Source: an uncultured Nitrospinaceae bacterium (GTDB lineage Bacteria > Nitrospinota > Nitrospinia > Nitrospinales > VA-1). Taken from it: DNA of 5,131 bases. Below the pieces are notes generated by a model. That model worked only from the letters and a program-made list of their open reading frames with translations, searched no databases and was not told the origin of the DNA. Location of the stretch: assembly GCA_905182935.1 (NCBI GenBank), contig CAJJDL010000018.1, forward strand, positions 1-5,131, read 5' to 3'. This document shows positions 1-5,131 of the stretch, in pieces; the first letter of the stretch is position 1; each line of letters opens with the position of its first letter. The position numbers and the translations under genes were made by a program.

Positions 1-554
1 CTCAAGAAGAAGAGGCAAAAGACCCCCCCCCGGAAAAGGAAGTTAAAGAGGCAAAAGATACTGATAAAGAAAAAGAGACCCCAGAGATAAAAAACGGGGG
101 GAAAAAACCTAAAAAAATAAAACTCCCAAAGCAGAATACTACCATCAATCCAGAAACATTTCGCATGATGGAAATGATAGAAAAGAAGAATAAAGAACTT
201 AAAATTCGGGAAGACGCCTTGGCTACAAAGGAAACACAATTAAAGACACTAGAAGAAAATATCAAAAAAGATCTAGCTAAAATTGAACTAGCTCTAAAAG
301 AAAGCAAGGAACAATTCGGAATGAAAGAAAATCTTATCAAAAAGAATGTTGACGAATTAATCAAAGTCTACTCAACTATGAAGGCAGATCAAGCTGCCAC
401 TTTAATAGCAGCCATTGATGAAGATCTTGCCTTACGAATTATTTCTGGAATGAAGAGTAAAGTTGCAGGAGAGGTACTCAGCAAATTAGATGTAAAAGTT
501 GCTAAAGCAATCAGCGAAAAACTTGCCGGGAAAACTGTAGAGGTAAAAAAATAA
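1..554 (+). CDS. MotE/YlxF-like flagellar protein with MgtE-N-like domain, 5' end outside the window
   Basis: The reading frame is open from base 3 to the TAA at 552-554 with no stop before it, giving 183 visible residues; the true start lies to the left. The internal ATGs at 165 and 168 are probably not the start, because the same frame continues upstream as a sensible charged linker. Visible residues 1-54 are a low-complexity Glu/Lys/Pro linker. About 55-115 is a strongly charged heptad-like coiled coil. About 118-180 is a helical repeat domain (YSTMKADQAATLIAAIDEDL, then MKSKVAGEVLSKLD and AKAISEKLAG), typical of the MgtE-N-like fold of MotE and B. subtilis YlxF. Family members usually have one N-terminal membrane segment, which would lie outside the window, and are encoded in flagellar operons near fliI/fliJ or mot genes. 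The role is inferred as a chaperone or structural factor for a flagellar motor component. It ends 30 bp from the convergent DUF502 gene, so it is probably last in its operon. Family call fairly secure; exact role uncertain. Confidence 0.75.
   Translation, partial: QEEEAKDPPPEKEVKEAKDTDKEKETPEIKNGGKKPKKIKLPKQNTTINPETFRMMEMIEKKNKELKIREDALATKETQLKTLEENIKKDLAKIELALKESKEQFGMKENLIKKNVDELIKVYSTMKADQAATLIAAIDEDLALRIISGMKSKVAGEVLSKLDVKVAKAISEKLAGKTVEVKK
23..31 (+). repeat. Nine-C homopolymer tract inside the MotE-like reading frame
   Basis: Nine consecutive C lie in the frame of the MotE-like gene and encode part of Asp-Pro-Pro-Pro in the disordered linker. A second homopolymer-rich stretch follows at 89-122 (A6, C, G6, A6, then A7 and A4). 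Such runs are prone to replication slippage, and a one-base change in the C tract would shift the frame ahead of the coiled coil and MgtE-N-like domain. At the length given here, the frame is intact. Confidence 0.9.
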
Positions 555-584
555 CTCTAAACAAAATATCATCCTAATTAAAAT

Positions 585-1205
585 CTATTCTGGCGTAACC
601 ACTCCTAACGAAATTATCATCTTTAATCCTTCCTCAACTGTCATATCAAGAAAATCAACATCTTTAATAGGCACGATAATAGTGAAACCGGTGGTCGGGT
701 TAGGTGCAGTCGGGACAAATATATTAACCGCCTTTTCTCCCACCTTATTTAAAACTATGCCTTGTGTATCACATGCTACTATTCCAAGGGTTTTTAAGGG
801 AAACCGTGGGTAAGTAATCAATGCCATTTTTTTAAAAGTCGGAGTTTTCGATTGAGAGACTGTATCCACTACTTTTTTTATTGTTATATAAACAACCCTA
901 ACAAGTGGAATTTTATGTAATACTGACTCTCCAAAGCCAAACAACTTCTTGCCAAAAAAATTAGTAGCAATCAAACCTATAAAAAAAATAAACAGTATGA
1001 GAAGCAGAAAACCAACTCCGGGAATAGAATATTCCTTTAAAATTGCCATGCGCTGCGTACTTATTATTTCCAATATCACTGGCATCATCATATCGTCTAC
1101 GCGTGTAATCACAAATTCAAGAATGATATAAGTAAACGCCATAGGAACTGTCACCAAGAGACCTGCGATCATATTTTTTTTTATAGACCCCCTTAGCCCT
1201 CGCAT
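585..1205 (-). CDS. DUF502 family integral membrane protein
   Basis: 206 residues, the normal length for DUF502. There are two hydrophobic membrane segments, about 12-34 and 62-84. The family's conserved stretches follow: IPLVRVVYITIKKVVD at about 99-114, FVPTAPNPTTGF at about 163-174, and a C-terminal block near MTVEEGLKMIISLGVV (188-203). The N-terminus, with basic residues before the first membrane helix, is typical. The ATG at 1205-1203 is preceded by AGGGG at 1219-1215 with 9 nt spacing, which supports this start. The function of DUF502 is not established; it is an inner-membrane protein found widely in Gram-negative bacteria. The gene is convergent with the MotE-like gene (30 bp apart) and lies 158 bp downstream of kamA on the same strand, so it may be transcribed separately. 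No clear hairpin terminator is seen in the 30 bp after its stop. Family assignment is confident; no cellular role is claimed. Confidence 0.88.
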   Translation of the reverse strand: MRGLRGSIKKNMIAGLLVTVPMAFTYIILEFVITRVDDMMMPVILEIISTQRMAILKEYSIPGVGFLLLILFIFFIGLIATNFFGKKLFGFGESVLHKIPLVRVVYITIKKVVDTVSQSKTPTFKKMALITYPRFPLKTLGIVACDTQGIVLNKVGEKAVNIFVPTAPNPTTGFTIIVPIKDVDFLDMTVEEGLKMIISLGVVTPE

Positions 1206-1305
1206 AAGGTTAGACCCCTACAATCAACAAAATAACTTTCATTGCTTTATCTTACTCCTTGTCAATCTACCATAGCTTAAAATTTTCAAGGCTAGCTCGT
1301 CTATG

Positions 1306-1320
1306 AGTCTTTTAAAGACT
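1306..1320. repeat. Small perfect palindrome between kamA and the DUF502 gene
   Basis: AGTCTTT and AAAGACT flank a single central T, giving 7-bp perfect arms. It lies 43 bp past the kamA stop and about 100 bp upstream of the DUF502 start. As RNA it could form a 5-bp stem with a 5-nt loop. On the minus strand, the direction of both neighbours, no U run follows. On the plus strand a run of five T follows, but no plus-strand gene ends here. It may be an operator-like site or chance in AT-rich DNA. Confidence 0.35.
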
Positions 1321-1363
1321 GATTTTTCTAAATAAAAATACGCAGTAATTATTAGACTTAACG

Positions 1364-2500
1364 TCAAACTGCTATCTGGCAAGTATCGGTATTAGAGTTA
1401 ATTTCCTCGTTAGATAACCTATTTTTTTCTGAAGATGATTTTGTTGGCTGTGGATAGCGAAATATTTTCCCTTCATAATTTTTGATAATTACTTCTTTTT
1501 CATTGTGTTCGATAACTGTATTTGGAAGCAATCTAACCTTGCCTCCTCCGCCGGGTGCATCGATCACATAATAAGGGACACCCATTCCAGAAGTATGACC
1601 CTGTAAATCACTTATAATATCTAGACCCTTTTGGACATTGGTTCGAAAATGATTTGTACCTGAGGCCATATCAGCTTGATATATATAATAGGGTTTCACT
1701 CTTATTCTAAGGAGTTTTTGCATAAGGGCTTTCATAACTTTAGAATCATCATTAACTCCTTTTAAAAGCACCGTCTGGCTCCCTAGTGGAATTCCTGTAT
1801 CAGCCAGCATATTGCAAGCATTTTCGACTTCTGGTGTGATTTCATCCGGATGGTTGAAATGCATATTAAAATAAAGTGGGTGGTATTTTTTTAGGATATT
1901 GCAAAGTTCAGGAGTTACTCTTTGTGGAAGGGTCCCAGGAACTCTGGTTCCTATACGAATTATCTCAAGGTGATCGATGCTTCTCAATTCACTCAAAATT
2001 CGATTTAGTTCCTTATCAGGAACCAAAAGCGGGTCTCCTCCAGAAAGAATCACGTCGCGTATTTCAGGATGTGAACGAATATATTCAATTCCTTGGCGTA
2101 AGGTTTCACGTGTTACTATTCCAGGGAAACCAATTTTTCTTTTACGTGTGCAAAAACGACAGATGATCGGACATTGATTATTGACCATCAATAAAACTCG
2201 ATCTGGATAACGATGGACCAACTCTGGGACAGGCATATCGCCCTCTTCATTCAACGGGTCAGAAACAAGAAGGCTTTCTTCCTCAAGAATATCGTCTAAT
2301 TCATCAAGTGTAGGAACTACCTGTTTCCACATCGGATCATTCTCACTTTTTATCTGATTTAAAAAATAAGAATTAATTCGTATCGGATAAATATCAGCAA
2401 CCTTTTGCAGCCTCTCTCGGTACTCAATCGAGTCTGGAAGAAATGGAAGATCTTCAACTTTCACAACACTATTACTTAGATGTTTTTGCCACTCTTGCAT
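1364..2500 (-). CDS. kamA: KamA-type radical SAM lysine 2,3-aminomutase
   Basis: 378 residues. Lysine 2,3-aminomutase converts L-lysine to L-beta-lysine using a [4Fe-4S] cluster, S-adenosylmethionine and PLP. The cluster motif CxxxCxxC is Cys110, Cys114 and Cys117 (CPIICRFCTRKR). LSGGDPLL (152-159) is the SAM-binding GGD region. Asp277 (QADMASGTNHF) and Asp314 (IDAPGGGGK) match the two aspartates that bind the substrate amino group in the clostridial enzyme, and Lys321 matches its PLP lysine. Having both Asp favours a true lysine aminomutase over EpmB, which keeps a different sequence at the second site, and over glutamate 2,3-aminomutase. The protein is shorter than clostridial LAM: it lacks the Cys-rich C-terminal zinc tail and has Asp252 where that enzyme has its partner Cys. 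The tail after about 350 is polar, Ser/Asn/Glu-rich and ends with one Cys (374). The ATG has AAGGA 5 nt upstream. It is last in the apparent operon, 21 bp after the glutaredoxin gene. Beta-lysine could feed an osmolyte, a ligase product or EF-P modification; no acetyltransferase, EpmA or EF-P gene is visible. Confidence 0.87.
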   Translation of the reverse strand: MQEWQKHLSNSVVKVEDLPFLPDSIEYRERLQKVADIYPIRINSYFLNQIKSENDPMWKQVVPTLDELDDILEEESLLVSDPLNEEGDMPVPELVHRYPDRVLLMVNNQCPIICRFCTRKRKIGFPGIVTRETLRQGIEYIRSHPEIRDVILSGGDPLLVPDKELNRILSELRSIDHLEIIRIGTRVPGTLPQRVTPELCNILKKYHPLYFNMHFNHPDEITPEVENACNMLADTGIPLGSQTVLLKGVNDDSKVMKALMQKLLRIRVKPYYIYQADMASGTNHFRTNVQKGLDIISDLQGHTSGMGVPYYVIDAPGGGGKVRLLPNTVIEHNEKEVIIKNYEGKIFRYPQPTKSSSEKNRLSNEEINSNTDTCQIAV

Positions 2501-2521
2501 GATTTTCCTTTTAAGGGGAGG

Positions 2522-2758
2522 TTAGGGTTCAACAGGATATGTTTTTTTTAGATAATCGATAATCTCATATTCATCACTCAAAATAACTTCGCCATCAACC
2601 AGGACGGGAACCATATTTTGTCCAGATATTTGATATACCTCGGACCGTTCATGATGCGCCCAAGGCACATCCACAGTTTCGTAGTCCAAATCGAGTTGTT
2701 TTAAAACAGAGCGAACCATAGCACAATATCCGCATCCATCAATGTTATAAAGCTTCAT
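2522..2758 (-). CDS. Small CGYC glutaredoxin / GST-N-like thioredoxin-fold protein
   Basis: 78 residues forming a minimal glutaredoxin fold. The active site Cys9-Gly-Tyr-Cys12 sits directly after the first beta strand (MKLYNIDGCGYC). Met-Val-cisPro51 matches the usual TVP loop that positions the glutathione or target cysteine. The end, ILSDEYEIIDYLKKTYP, resembles the GST N-terminal domain pattern of an acidic or Ser residue followed by II.YL. It is a cytoplasmic thiol-disulfide oxidoreductase, probably glutathione- or low-molecular-weight-thiol-linked. Gly in place of the classical CPYC proline is known in some glutaredoxins, such as plant GrxC1, that can bind a [2Fe-2S] cluster; whether this one does is inference. 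It lies between the ATP-grasp gene (34 bp upstream) and kamA (21 bp downstream) on the same strand, so co-transcription is likely. The start is the only suitable ATG before the active site; its Shine-Dalgarno sequence is weak (AGAAC), so translation may depend on upstream ribosomes. Confidence 0.88.
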   Translation of the reverse strand: MKLYNIDGCGYCAMVRSVLKQLDLDYETVDVPWAHHERSEVYQISGQNMVPVLVDGEVILSDEYEIIDYLKKTYPVEP

Positions 2759-2792
2759 TTGTTCTATTTTAGTTTATTACATCTAGAAAAAA

Positions 2793-4205
2793 TTAATTAT
2801 TTAGCTTTGCGCAAGGCATAAGAACTGCCTCTGACATCCCGTGTATTTTCTTTTTATCATGAGGACACAAAGTAGCTAAAATTCCAGTAAGCTGTGCTGA
2901 ACCATCAATCAAAAAATAATAAGGAGTAAGCCGAACTCGCGCCTCCATTTCCAAAATAGACTCGCTAGAGTTATCCCAGTAACTTATTTTAACTCGTCTC
3001 CCTTTATGAAACTTCTGTAAAATTGACGATTGACTTGGGAAATTCGCCAAACTCTTTTCTAGAGTTTGGCGCCAGACTTCAGAGGAGACATCATGCCCAA
3101 CAACGACACCCCTACTTCCCCAAGATTCTGGCGAAAAACCAGACGGTTTGATAACTAACTCCCTTTCTTTTTGAGTTAGAGGAATAAGCTCCTTCCAACT
3201 CTGAATTGGTTTACCACGAATATTGAACCCTGGAATGACTGCGTAGTTAGGAATTTCCTGAGAATCTAGTATCCAAGTATCTGGGATTAGATGAGATAGA
3301 ACTTCAAAAGTTTCAAGACCTAGCTCTTTTTCCCACAACGAGATTAAAGCGGGGTGCTTAAAAAGTGCAAAAGCAAGCTTCTCCTCTAAGTATGGCTTGC
3401 AAGGTGGCGTTATTTTAACTCTACCTTTTTTGCAGCTATACATTATTAATTCAGCCTTGGGTATATTTTTTAAATCAAATAATTCAAAAAACCGATATAA
3501 AACATCTATTTTTATTTCACCGTCATCATTCTTAAAAAACAAACCCTCTTCTTTAAAAATTACCTCTTGGGGTTTTAAAGCAAATACAGGTAGCCCATTA
3601 TCCCTCAATTGATGAGCTAGGTTAGACATTTCTTTCCAATAGTCTTTAGCTTCATCTGAAACTATAATAACCACCACACAGGATTTTTCTCCAGCTACAG
3701 ACTCAGCCATCCTATAAAACGCGCTCGAAATACCACCATTATCATTTCCTACTATCACCTCACCTCTGGCAGAATATAGATCCATAAGGCGAGAAGTCAA
3801 ACCAAAACCACCAGGGATAGAGTCCAGCTCTGTTACCGAAAAACCGTCTTCTGTCACTATTATATCAGGGCGAATAATTCCTGGTAGGTCACCACGAATA
3901 CGCTTCATTCTCGAATAAGTCACTAAATCATCTGGTTTACCAGCATCTAAATATTGAGCAAACCATAAGGGTAGCTTCCCTTTTAGGCTATCCGCATAAA
4001 AACGGTTCAACGTAGTATAAAACTTGAGAAGATGAGGACCTAGGGCGCTAAAAAACTCAACTTCTTTAGTTGAAAGGTAATAGGGCTCTGGAGATATACG
4101 CCAAGTAGGAGCGTTCCCCTCACCTCTGGGTTCTTTGGAATAGAGATTCGACTTAATAAGGGAAGACTCTATTTCCAAACAAATATTTTCTGGGGCTGTA
4201 ATCAT
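2793..4205 (-). CDS. ATP-grasp-like ligase, possibly circularly permuted (glutathionylspermidine-synthase-like), substrate unknown
   Basis: 470 residues from the ATG at 4205-4203. This start has AAAAGG about 9 nt upstream. An in-frame TTG at 4241 would add 12 residues, but it has no good ribosome site and the extension would overlap that AAAAGG. I do not recognise a named family, but the layout resembles circularly permuted ATP-grasp enzymes. RPDIIVTEDGFSVTELDS (about 112-129) and PGGFG look like an acidic metal/substrate loop. A middle Rossmann-like strand, VVVIIVSDE (178-186), is followed by LYRFFELFD (237-244) and YLEEKLAFALF (272-282), similar to the Y-R-x-E and edK...L blocks of that group. 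VIKPSGFSPESWGSRGVVVG (351-370) reads as the nucleotide-binding strand with lysine and a glycine-rich loop, and ILQKFHKGRRVKISY (395-409) and EMEARVRLTPYYFL (419-432) as the remaining ATP-grasp strands. ATP-grasp enzymes join a carboxylate to an amine or thiol via an acyl phosphate. It has no signal peptide and is probably cytoplasmic. It is first in the apparent operon with the glutaredoxin and kamA. Superfamily call moderate; substrate unknown. Confidence 0.6.
   Translation of the reverse strand: MITAPENICLEIESSLIKSNLYSKEPRGEGNAPTWRISPEPYYLSTKEVEFFSALGPHLLKFYTTLNRFYADSLKGKLPLWFAQYLDAGKPDDLVTYSRMKRIRGDLPGIIRPDIIVTEDGFSVTELDSIPGGFGLTSRLMDLYSARGEVIVGNDNGGISSAFYRMAESVAGEKSCVVVIIVSDEAKDYWKEMSNLAHQLRDNGLPVFALKPQEVIFKEEGLFFKNDDGEIKIDVLYRFFELFDLKNIPKAELIMYSCKKGRVKITPPCKPYLEEKLAFALFKHPALISLWEKELGLETFEVLSHLIPDTWILDSQEIPNYAVIPGFNIRGKPIQSWKELIPLTQKERELVIKPSGFSPESWGSRGVVVGHDVSSEVWRQTLEKSLANFPSQSSILQKFHKGRRVKISYWDNSSESILEMEARVRLTPYYFLIDGSAQLTGILATLCPHDKKKIHGMSEAVLMPCAKLNN
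3045..3071. repeat. Perfect inverted repeat, 11-bp arms and 5-nt loop, inside the ATP-grasp-like gene
   Basis: CGCCAAACTCT and AGAGTTTGGCG are exact reverse complements separated by TTTCT. It lies in the coding region, at the codons for RQTLEKSLA near residue 380 of the ATP-grasp-like protein. The mRNA (minus strand) could form a strong 11-bp hairpin. No U run follows on either strand, so it does not look like a standard intrinsic terminator. I see no second copy of the arm in the window. Confidence 0.85.
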
Positions 4206-4305
4206 TAAAAGTAACCTTTTAAATAAAACCTTAAATATCAACCATTTAAATTAACCGTATTAATGTAAAAAGCTCTTCATTAATTTTTTCAATACAGTTT
4301 ACCAT

Positions 4306-4334
4306 TTTATAAAAGTCATTCAAAATAGTTACAA
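4306..4334 (-). promoter_or_regulatory. Candidate sigma70-type promoter for the ATP-grasp/glutaredoxin/kamA operon
   Basis: On the minus strand, TTGTAA (4334-4329) and TATAAA (4311-4306) are separated by exactly 17 bp. The -35 box matches 4 of 6 consensus bases and the -10 box 5 of 6. Transcription would start near 4299 and leave a leader of about 95 nt before the ATG at 4205. The -10 box lies within a perfect TTTTATAAAA palindrome (4305-4314). The call rests on sequence match alone in AT-rich DNA. Confidence 0.4.
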
Positions 4335-4448
4335 CAATTAATGAAATTTCCGTTAGTATAGAACAGAAGGTTTAGACATCTTAACCTAACAGGCTAGTTA
4401 CGCTAATTCTTTTTAATTCGAAAATTTATTACTTTTCTAGGTATTTTC

Positions 4449-5099
4449 ATGGAGTCTGATAAAAATCCCATAAAAAAAAATATTATTATCCCATTGTTTC
4501 CATTACCTACAACTGTATTTTACCCAAATACATCCCTACCGCTTCATATTTTTGAACCGCGGTATAGGAATATGGTAGCAGACGCCTTGAAAGGAGATAG
4601 AGAAATTGGGATGATCCTTTTAAAGTCTGGATGGGAAAATAACTACCAAGGTACTCCAAAAATTATGACTATTGGCTGTGTAGGGAGAATAGAGCACCAT
4701 TCTGAACTACCGGAAGGTAAATATAATATCTTGCTTTCGGGGCTACGTCGATTTCGCATTCTTAATGAAATAGAGGGTAAACTTTATAGGCAAGCTCGAG
4801 TGGAACTTTTAGATGAAATCAATGATCAAGACTTAACAGAGGGCACTTTATCAATCAAGCAACGATTAATTAAAAATATGGGACAATATCTAAAAAACAT
4901 CCCTAACGGAGAAGAAGTTGAGCAATCCTTAGGTTTGGGAAGTTGTGCCAAACTAGCAGAACTTGTTGATAGAATTGTTTATCATTTCGACCTTCCTGCA
5001 AGTAAAATGCAAGAATTTCTTGAAGAGCAAGACGTGCAGAAGCGAGCGGCCTCACTCCATTCACTAATTGAATTAAAAAACCAATTAATACAAATATAA
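4449..5099 (+). CDS. Stand-alone Lon N-terminal (LON substrate-binding) domain protein
   Basis: 216 residues that match only the N-terminal domain of Lon protease; the AAA+ ATPase and Ser-Lys protease domains are absent and the frame ends cleanly. The signature is PLFPLPTTVFYPNTSLPLHI at 15-34, followed by FEPRYRNMV. Next come GCVGRIEHHSELPEGKYNIL at about 76-95 and the LSGLRRFRIL strand, giving the PUA-like beta barrel, and then a helical region at about 135-215. In Lon this domain recognises substrates. Free-standing copies are common in bacteria, and their role is not settled; they are presumed to bind proteins or nucleic acid in the cytoplasm. The ATG at 4449 has a weak TAGG 7 nt upstream and starts just before the conserved block, which fits the family. 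The gene is divergent from the ATP-grasp gene across 243 bp. A possible next gene begins 6 bp after its stop, so it may lead an operon that continues to the right. No convincing promoter could be fixed. Confidence 0.88.
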   Translation: MESDKNPIKKNIIIPLFPLPTTVFYPNTSLPLHIFEPRYRNMVADALKGDREIGMILLKSGWENNYQGTPKIMTIGCVGRIEHHSELPEGKYNILLSGLRRFRILNEIEGKLYRQARVELLDEINDQDLTEGTLSIKQRLIKNMGQYLKNIPNGEEVEQSLGLGSCAKLAELVDRIVYHFDLPASKMQEFLEEQDVQKRAASLHSLIELKNQLIQI

Positions 5100-5105
5100 A
5101 AAAAC

Positions 5106-5131
5106 ATGAAAAACAAAGGAATAGACTTTAG
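5106..5131 (+). CDS. Possible start of a downstream gene, cut by the window end
   Basis: An ATG at 5106 opens a frame of eight codons (MKNKGIDF) running off the window end, 6 bp after the stop of the Lon-domain gene. The spacing fits an operon partner, but no Shine-Dalgarno is visible before it. AAAGGA at 5115-5120 could instead be the ribosome site of a gene starting just past the edge. Too little is visible to name a product. Confidence 0.3.

Noticed and set aside
2..364. A long minus-strand open frame opposite the MotE-like gene (Ser/Phe-rich)
   Set aside because: It is the antisense shadow of the Lys/Glu-rich coiled coil; its composition is that of reverse-complemented AAA/GAA codons and it shows no domain.
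555..584. Bidirectional terminator between the convergent MotE-like and DUF502 genes
   Set aside because: The 30-bp gap is AT-rich but I find no stem-loop with a following T run on either strand.
1237..1265. Perfect TTGACA (minus strand, 1265-1260) as a DUF502 promoter
   Set aside because: At 16-18 bp spacing there is only ATGAAA or similar, a poor -10 match, and the hexamer partly overlaps the AAGGAG sequence. Not enough to call a promoter.
1306..1320. Palindrome as an intrinsic terminator for kamA
   Set aside because: The stem is short and AT-rich, and on the kamA strand it is not followed by a U run; the T run lies on the opposite side.
1876..2177. Two overlapping plus-strand frames inside kamA
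   Set aside because: They run antisense to conserved KamA codons, have no ribosome sites and show no recognisable protein features.
3397..3612. Plus-strand frame inside the ATP-grasp-like gene
   Set aside because: Antisense shadow with no domain and no translation signals; the minus-strand frame is continuous with conserved-looking motifs on both sides.
4329..4359. Plus-strand TTACAA / TAGTAT pair as a promoter for the Lon-domain gene
   Set aside because: The spacing is 19 bp and both boxes are partial matches in very AT-rich DNA; other equally weak pairs exist in the same 243-bp gap.

Overview
The window is AT-rich bacterial chromosomal DNA with ordinary housekeeping and accessory genes. 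It holds five complete genes, one gene cut by the left edge and possibly the first codons of another at the right edge. I see no phage, insertion sequence, CRISPR array, rRNA or tRNA. A MotE/YlxF-type flagellar protein, a DUF502 membrane protein and a LAM-type KamA enzyme suggest a flagellated bacterium, perhaps a low-GC deltaproteobacterial or Nitrospinota-like lineage. That placement is inference from gene content and base composition only.

Layout: (1) Bases 1-554, + strand: the C-terminal 183 residues of a MotE-like protein (charged Pro/Lys/Glu linker, coiled coil, MgtE-N-like helical domain), probably the end of a flagellar operon lying to the left. (2) Bases 585-1205, - strand: a DUF502 membrane protein, convergent with the first gene across 30 bp. 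(3) Bases 1364-4205, - strand: a compact three-gene set transcribed in the order ATP-grasp-like ligase, CGYC glutaredoxin, lysine 2,3-aminomutase-like radical SAM enzyme. The gaps are 34 and 21 bp, and a plausible sigma70-type promoter lies at 4306-4334. (4) Bases 4449-5099, + strand: a stand-alone Lon N-terminal (substrate-binding) domain protein, divergent from the three-gene set across 243 bp. (5) From 5106 there may be the start of another gene, cut by the window end.

The most interesting part is the three-gene set. KamA keeps both aspartates that bind the lysine substrate and the PLP lysine of true lysine 2,3-aminomutase, so beta-lysine is its most likely product. An ATP-dependent carboxylate-amine ligase of unassigned substrate is encoded first in the same apparent transcript. 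A reasonable but untested hypothesis is that the ligase attaches beta-lysine (or another amine) to an acceptor, with the small glutaredoxin serving redox or Fe-S needs. No ablB acetyltransferase, EF-P or EpmA gene is visible here. Other points worth a look are a perfect 11-bp-arm inverted repeat inside the ligase gene and a nine-C tract in the MotE-like reading frame.
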